16,955 nucleotides of DNA from Candidatus Peregrinibacteria bacterium CG10_big_fil_rev_8_21_14_0_10_49_16. GTDB lineage: Bacteria; Patescibacteriota; Gracilibacteria; Peribacterales; Peribacteraceae. Under the pieces are notes generated by a model. That model was not told the origin of the DNA, did no database searches, and saw nothing but the letters and a program-made list of their open reading frames with translations. The stretch spans positions 1 to 16,955 of the forward strand of contig PFDS01000008.1 of the NCBI GenBank assembly GCA_002772605.1, in the 5' to 3' direction. Every line of letters starts with the position of its first letter. Position 1 is the first letter of the stretch. The position numbers and the translations under genes are program-made. Positions 13,941-16,955 of this stretch are shown here, piece after piece.

Positions 13941-14630
13941 ATGAAATTCGTTGTGCTCAGTTCCTCGAGAGGGACAACGTTTCAGGCAATTCTCGATTGT
14001 CTTGAGAACGGATCACTCACTGCAGAGTGCTTCGGCCTCATAAGTGACCGAGAGGACCGTGGATGTGTTGAAAAAGCCCACGCAGCAGGCATTGATGTGA
14101 AGATTGTACAGAAGCACAAGGGAGAAGAGAGAGAGAAGTATGATCAGAGACTACACTCTGCTATTCAAAGCCTCTTGGCAGCCCCTCACACCCGAAGGGT
14201 CCCCTTCGGGGCTGGCCCCTGTCCGTCCGGCAGGCGGGCCTGTCCGTCCGGCAGGCGGGCTCTCCCTCAGGGAGAGGGAAAAAAAGGAATTATTGCTCTT
14301 ATTGGGTGGATGTACATCCTTTCCCCGTGGTTTGTGCGGCAGTATCCGAGGCAAATTATCAACGTTCATCCTTCACTTCTCCCCAAGTATCCCGGCCTCG
14401 ATACGCATCGTCGTGTACTGGGAGCGGGAGAGAAGGAAACTGGCATGACAATCCACTGGGTGGATGCAGGTCTGGATACCGGCCCTATTATTGTACAAAA
14501 AAAGTGTCCAGTTTTTTCATATGATACTGAGTCTAAACTCAAATCAAGAGTTCAGGATTTGGAAAAGGAATGGTATCCTCAAGTCCTTCAAATGCTCCAC
14601 AGTCATGCCCCCATGTCCCTCCCTACATGA
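13941..14630 (+). CDS. purN: Phosphoribosylglycinamide formyltransferase with in-frame repeat insertion
   Basis: PurN transfers a formyl group from 10-formyl-THF to GAR, the third step of purine synthesis. The ATG at 13941 gives MKFVVLSSSRGTTFQAILD, the expected N-terminal nucleotide-binding strand and loop; an upstream in-frame ATG at 13902 would lie inside the preceding gene. Catalytic residues are kept: Asn141 and His143 in INVHPSLLPKYPG, and Asp179 in AGLDTGPII. The C-terminal SRVQDLEKEWYP also matches the family. The product is 229 residues against about 190-215 usually. The excess is residues about 80-115, a Pro/Gly/Arg-rich stretch encoded by nested palindromes and a duplicated 7-residue unit (CPSGRRA). 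It sits in the loop just before the strand GIIALIGWMYILSP, so the fold could survive. There is no SD. Its stop overlaps the next start (ATGA). Confidence 0.93.
   Translation: MKFVVLSSSRGTTFQAILDCLENGSLTAECFGLISDREDRGCVEKAHAAGIDVKIVQKHKGEEREKYDQRLHSAIQSLLAAPHTRRVPFGAGPCPSGRRACPSGRRALPQGEGKKGIIALIGWMYILSPWFVRQYPRQIINVHPSLLPKYPGLDTHRRVLGAGEKETGMTIHWVDAGLDTGPIIVQKKCPVFSYDTESKLKSRVQDLEKEWYPQVLQMLHSHAPMSLPT
14180..14280. repeat. Nested palindromic element inside purN
   Basis: In order: a CCCTCAC start; a palindrome CCCGAAGG/CCTTCGGG (14191-14210, 4-nt loop); two exact 21-bp tandem units beginning CCTGTCCGTCC (14218-14238 and 14239-14259), each with a quasi-palindromic core; and CTCTCCC/GGGAGAG (14260-14276, 3-nt loop). 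The ends have the form of a common REP-type palindrome (CCCTCAC ... CTCTCCCTCAGGGAGAGGG), with the other pieces apparently inserted within it. Confidence 0.85.
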
Positions 14631-15385
14631 CCACTCCTTTGTACACTGTCGCCTGCCTGAAAAACCGCCTCCTTGCCAGTGACGTGTACGAAATCGTGCT
14701 CAAAAAGCCTGCAAACTTCACATTCACACCCGGTCAATTTGTCCTCTTTCAGGTGCCTCTCCTCAAAAATCCCAAGGATGTTCAACCACGTGCCTACTCC
14801 ATTGCCAGCACTCCTGAGGAAGAGGAGCTGATTTTTATCATCCGCCTGAAATCCGGGGGACGTTCCAGCATCTGGATTGAGAATATCCTGAAAGCAGGAA
14901 TGTACGTTCAGTTTCAGGGTCCATTTGGCCTCTTCCTCCTCGACCGAACCACGCCGAAAGATTACCTCTTCATCTGTACAGGAGCCGGCATCGGCCCATT
15001 CCGGTCAATGATACTGGATCATATGAAACGGCCCGTGCTGTGTCACCCTGAACCTAAAAAAGCTCAACATGACACTGATAGTAAAAGAATTGATTTAATC
15101 TTCGGTGTACGCAATGAAGCAGAGCTCTTCTGGCAAGAAGATCTGCAAGAACTTGCACAGAAACATGAAAACTTCTTCATTCATCTGGCACTCAGCAAAG
15201 CTTCGGATCAGTGGAAAGGACATCGGGGCCGTGTCCAAACGCTCGTCCCTCTGATTACCAAAGACTTCTCCAACAAAAACGTCTATCTCTGTGGTAATCC
15301 AGATATGACAACGGAAGTGAAAAAACTCTGTCTGGAAGAGTGGGGCGTACGGAAAGAGGATTTACACGTGGAGGGGTACATGTAA
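14627..15385 (+). CDS. FAD/NAD(P)-binding oxidoreductase, ferredoxin reductase-like
   Basis: The ATG at 14627 overlaps the purN TGA (ATGA), which implies translational coupling; an upstream ATG at 14570 lies inside purN. The 252 residues show an FNR-type fold. An FAD-binding barrel carries PGQFVLFQVP (35-44) and RAYSIAS (55-61, the flavin R-x-Y-S motif). The NAD(P) domain carries CTGAGIGPFRS (117-127), FGVRNEAEL and CGNPDM (222-227). The C-terminus EGYM is normal for the family. It could be a PyrK-like electron-transfer subunit of dihydroorotate dehydrogenase, as carA lies nearby, but the C-terminal cysteine cluster for a 2Fe-2S centre is missing, so the partner is unknown. Residues about 136-153 look like extra sequence encoded by an inverted repeat. 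The 3' end overlaps carA by 24 bp, tail to tail. Confidence 0.88.
   Translation: MTTPLYTVACLKNRLLASDVYEIVLKKPANFTFTPGQFVLFQVPLLKNPKDVQPRAYSIASTPEEEELIFIIRLKSGGRSSIWIENILKAGMYVQFQGPFGLFLLDRTTPKDYLFICTGAGIGPFRSMILDHMKRPVLCHPEPKKAQHDTDSKRIDLIFGVRNEAELFWQEDLQELAQKHENFFIHLALSKASDQWKGHRGRVQTLVPLITKDFSNKNVYLCGNPDMTTEVKKLCLEEWGVRKEDLHVEGYM
15041..15074. repeat. Short inverted repeat within the reductase gene
   Basis: TGTCACCCTGAAC (15041-15053) and GCTCAACATGACA (15062-15074) are imperfect 13-bp arms (9 of 13 pair, with TGTCA/TGACA perfect at the ends). They encode a segment (residues 139-150) that appears to be additional to the usual reductase fold. Confidence 0.55.
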
Positions 15386-16471
15386 CACCCTTAAAAATTC
15401 ATCAAACAAGTAGTTCGCATCTTCCGGACCGGGGGTTGCTTCGGGATGGAACTGGACTGCAAAGAACTTGCCGGATGCATGGCGAATACCTTCGACCGTG
15501 TTGTCGTTCGCATTCGTAAACCATATGCTCCAGTCTTTCGGAAGAGACGCAGCATCAACAGCAAATCCATGGTTCTGACTTGTAATGATGCACTTCTGCT
15601 GCGGTAAGCTCTTTTCCACGAGGATGCATGGCTGATTTGCTCCACGGTGACCGTACTTCAATTTGTAGGTATCGCCACCAATCGCCAGTGCAAGCAGTTG
15701 CGTACCTAAACAGATACCAAATGTAGGAATGTTTTTATCAAGGGCTAAACTAATATTTTTTATTGTTTCTGAACACATTTTTGGATCACCAGGACCGTTG
15801 CTGATAAAGATCCCATCGTACTTCCCATCATAGGAGGAGAGATCGAAATCCCATGGCACACGAATAACACGCACTCCCCTTTTGAGGAAGCTCCGTATAA
15901 TATTGCGCTTCATGCCACAATCGTACGCGAGAATTGTCTGTTGCACTTCTCCTTCTGGTTCGTAGATGTGAACTTCTTTGCAGCTGACTTCTGCCACAAG
16001 GTTACTGATATTGGGATCAAAAAAATCCGATGTAGAATCCTCTTCTGTCATTTTCCCAAGCATCACTCCGTGCTCCCGAAGCTTCTTCGTGAGAGCTCGT
16101 GTATCTACTCCGGTCATCCCAGGAATACCATGTTTCTCTAACCAATGGTGAAGTGAACTCACCGCTTTATGATGACTGTAATGTTCGCTTGCTTGCCCAA
16201 CCACCACTCCTCGTACATGGATCTCCTCGCTCTCCAGATACTTCGAGAATCCCCATTCATTCAGCTCTTCACTCGGAACACCGTAATTCCCAATCAGTGG
16301 GTAAGTAAAAACCAGTATCTGCCCCCGATAACTGGGGTCAGTCAGACTCTCCGGATACCCCACCATGCCTGTATTGAAGACCACTTCCCCTTCTCCCATG
16401 GTGTTCTGCGAAGCAGAACCAAAAGATTCTCCTGCAAATGTCGTGCCATCCTGGAGAAGGAGTTTGGTCAT
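15362..16471 (-). CDS. carA: Carbamoyl phosphate synthase small subunit
   Basis: CarA hydrolyses glutamine and passes ammonia to CarB for carbamoyl phosphate, the first committed precursor of pyrimidines and arginine. The 369 residues compare with 382 in E. coli. The N-terminal domain is typical (GEVVFNTGMVGYPESLTDPSY, then TGVDTRALTKKLREHG). The class I glutamine amidotransferase triad is present: Cys254 in FGICLGTQLLALA, His342 and Glu344 in VQFHPEATPGPED. ISNGPGDP (oxyanion region) and SQNHGFAVD are also kept. There is no SD. carB is not in the window. A hairpin with a T-rich tail lies 23 nt upstream of the start, and the start lies inside a longer overlapping ORF. Confidence 0.98.
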   Translation of the reverse strand: MTKLLLQDGTTFAGESFGSASQNTMGEGEVVFNTGMVGYPESLTDPSYRGQILVFTYPLIGNYGVPSEELNEWGFSKYLESEEIHVRGVVVGQASEHYSHHKAVSSLHHWLEKHGIPGMTGVDTRALTKKLREHGVMLGKMTEEDSTSDFFDPNISNLVAEVSCKEVHIYEPEGEVQQTILAYDCGMKRNIIRSFLKRGVRVIRVPWDFDLSSYDGKYDGIFISNGPGDPKMCSETIKNISLALDKNIPTFGICLGTQLLALAIGGDTYKLKYGHRGANQPCILVEKSLPQQKCIITSQNHGFAVDAASLPKDWSIWFTNANDNTVEGIRHASGKFFAVQFHPEATPGPEDANYLFDEFLRVLHVPLHV

Positions 16472-16676
16472 AATTGCAACGTAGAATAGCTACTAAAACA
16501 AGCCGCTGCAACGCAGCGGCTGTAAGAAAAAAGAGAACATACAGACCTCCATTCACTATCGCTTCCACAACAGTCAATATTACCCAAGAATCGTGCTGAA
16601 CGTCGAGGAACAAAGCCGTACACAAGGCAATGATCCCCAGCATCTGAAGAATGCTACCCGCCCAAAGAGTTTTCAT
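16338..16676 (-). CDS. Small membrane protein ORF overlapping carA
   Basis: The ATG at 16676 has a good SD (AAGGAG, 5-6 nt before it) and a promoter at 16726-16753. Residues 1-66 look real: one transmembrane helix (about 7-24, GSILQMLGIIALCTALFL) and a second hydrophobic stretch (about 31-66, WVILTVVEAIVNGGLYVLFF and on). The remaining 46 residues (CNYDQTPSPGW and on) are carA read in another frame and look non-native. The frame has no stop before 16338, so it overlaps carA by 134 bp. A one-base shift before position 16495 would give a TAG directly after the hairpin, so the gene may have lost its stop by frameshift, or the overlap may be real. The family was not recognised. Confidence 0.5.
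   Translation of the reverse strand: MKTLWAGSILQMLGIIALCTALFLDVQHDSWVILTVVEAIVNGGLYVLFFLTAAALQRLVLVAILRCNYDQTPSPGWHDICRRIFWFCFAEHHGRRGSGLQYRHGGVSGESD
16483..16511 (-). promoter_or_regulatory. Possible near-leaderless promoter for carA
   Basis: On the minus strand TTGCAG (16506-16511), 17 bp, then TATTCT (16483-16488), which ends 11 nt before the carA ATG. The matches are modest (3/6 and 4/6) and the -35 lies within the hairpin at 16501-16521. Confidence 0.3.
16494..16521 (-). terminator. Terminator or attenuator-like hairpin upstream of carA
   Basis: A perfect 9-bp stem AGCCGCTGC/GCAGCGGCT with a 3-nt loop (16501-16521) is followed on the minus strand by TGTTTTAG. It would end the upstream transcript or attenuate entry into carA. 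It lies inside the open frame of the upstream membrane ORF. Confidence 0.6.
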
Positions 16677-16725
16677 ACCTTCTCCTTAATTTCAGAGTTG
16701 CAAAATAGCAAAAGCCACTACGGAA

Positions 16726-16753
16726 TTTATATATCATTTTCAGTATTTTTCAA
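16726..16753 (-). promoter_or_regulatory. Promoter for the small membrane ORF at 16676
   Basis: On the minus strand TTGAAA (16748-16753, 5/6), a 16-bp spacer and TATAAA (16726-16731, 5/6). The leader is about 43 nt. The promoter sits inside the last codons of the preceding gene. Confidence 0.7.
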
Positions 16754-16955
16754 TGCTCGCCATCCATATTGCATCCCTGCAGTGATGCATGCTGGAAAAA
16801 AGAGTAACTCCAGCTCAAAAGGTATCTTTTCTTTCCGATGCTGAGAAGGGATACTCCCTAGTGATTCAACACTCGTCATCCCCTCTAATCGATTCACTAT
16901 CACGGTATCTGAGGTTTGATTCGGGAGGCGATTACGGTACGTGGTACGGAAAGGG
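16727..16955 (-). CDS. C-terminal part of an unidentified protein (5' end outside window)
   Basis: A minus-strand frame is open from the window edge (first full codon 16954) for 75 residues to a TAA at 16727-16729; the other two minus frames close within about 60 bases. The peptide starts PFRTTYRNRLPNQTSD, continues with VIVNRLEGMTSVESLG, and ends in a moderately hydrophobic stretch (FELELLFFPACITAGMQYGW) with a short polar tail. The composition is protein-like, but 75 residues are too few to name a family. The next gene on the strand starts 50 nt on and has its own promoter. Confidence 0.6.
   Translation of the reverse strand, partial: PFRTTYRNRLPNQTSDTVIVNRLEGMTSVESLGSIPSQHRKEKIPFELELLFFPACITAGMQYGWRALKNTENDI

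Noticed and set aside
14218..14259. CRISPR-like array
   Set aside because: There are two abutting 21-bp units without spacers, inside purN; this is a tandem duplication, not an array.
13941..14630. Recoding of TGA as glycine (Gracilibacteria-type code)
   Set aside because: TGA ends purN exactly at the ATGA junction and ends other genes at family-typical lengths, so it acts as a stop.

Overview
This window reads as a piece of a bacterial chromosome of roughly balanced base composition, using the standard code: TGA is used as a real stop, for example in purN and in the gene ending at 11423. The str-type core genes, the compact layout with tiny or overlapping junctions, and the many short unrecognised proteins suggest a Candidate Phyla Radiation (Patescibacteria) bacterium, possibly of the Peregrinibacteria/Peribacteria kind. 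The use of TGA as stop argues against Gracilibacteria and Absconditabacteria. The lineage is an inference; the sequence proves only that it is bacterial.

Layout. (1) Positions 1-2064: two minus-strand genes for exported proteins of unknown function, each with a very strong Shine-Dalgarno (SD) sequence; the second ends in a textbook intrinsic terminator. (2) 2220-2642: a plus-strand membrane-anchored PDZ protein converging on fusA. (3) 2656-10558, minus strand: a broken str operon in the order rpoC, rpsL, rpsG, a membrane protein gene with its own SD, candidate promoter and terminator, then fusA. rpoB is not upstream of rpoC. (4) 10821-11891: two plus-strand genes of unknown function, the first behind a near-consensus promoter with a 17-bp palindrome at the predicted transcription start. 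(5) 11895-12272: a minus-strand zinc-ribbon protein. (6) 12337-15385: a plus-strand cluster of a membrane-anchored protein, a CofE-family (F420-0:glutamate ligase-like) protein, a 92-residue unknown, purN, and an FAD/NAD(P) oxidoreductase overlapping purN by ATGA. (7) 15362-16955, minus strand: carA, a small membrane ORF overlapping carA, and the 3' end of an unidentified gene.

Functionally the window combines transcription and translation (RpoC, uS12, uS7, EF-G), nucleotide biosynthesis (PurN for purines, CarA for pyrimidines/arginine, and possibly a PyrK-like reductase) and several envelope proteins.

The most unusual signal is a set of palindromic repeat elements. One, about 100 bp long and made of nested palindromes plus a 21-bp tandem duplication, lies inside purN without breaking its frame and adds about 35 residues. 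A second short inverted repeat coincides with an apparent insertion in the next gene. A short GC-rich element of similar type lies upstream of fusA, and a 93-bp composite hairpin follows rpsG. This resembles in-frame palindromic element insertion as described in Rickettsia. A second theme is translation initiation: a few envelope-protein genes have near-perfect SD sequences, whereas the housekeeping genes have none and several appear to be leaderless.
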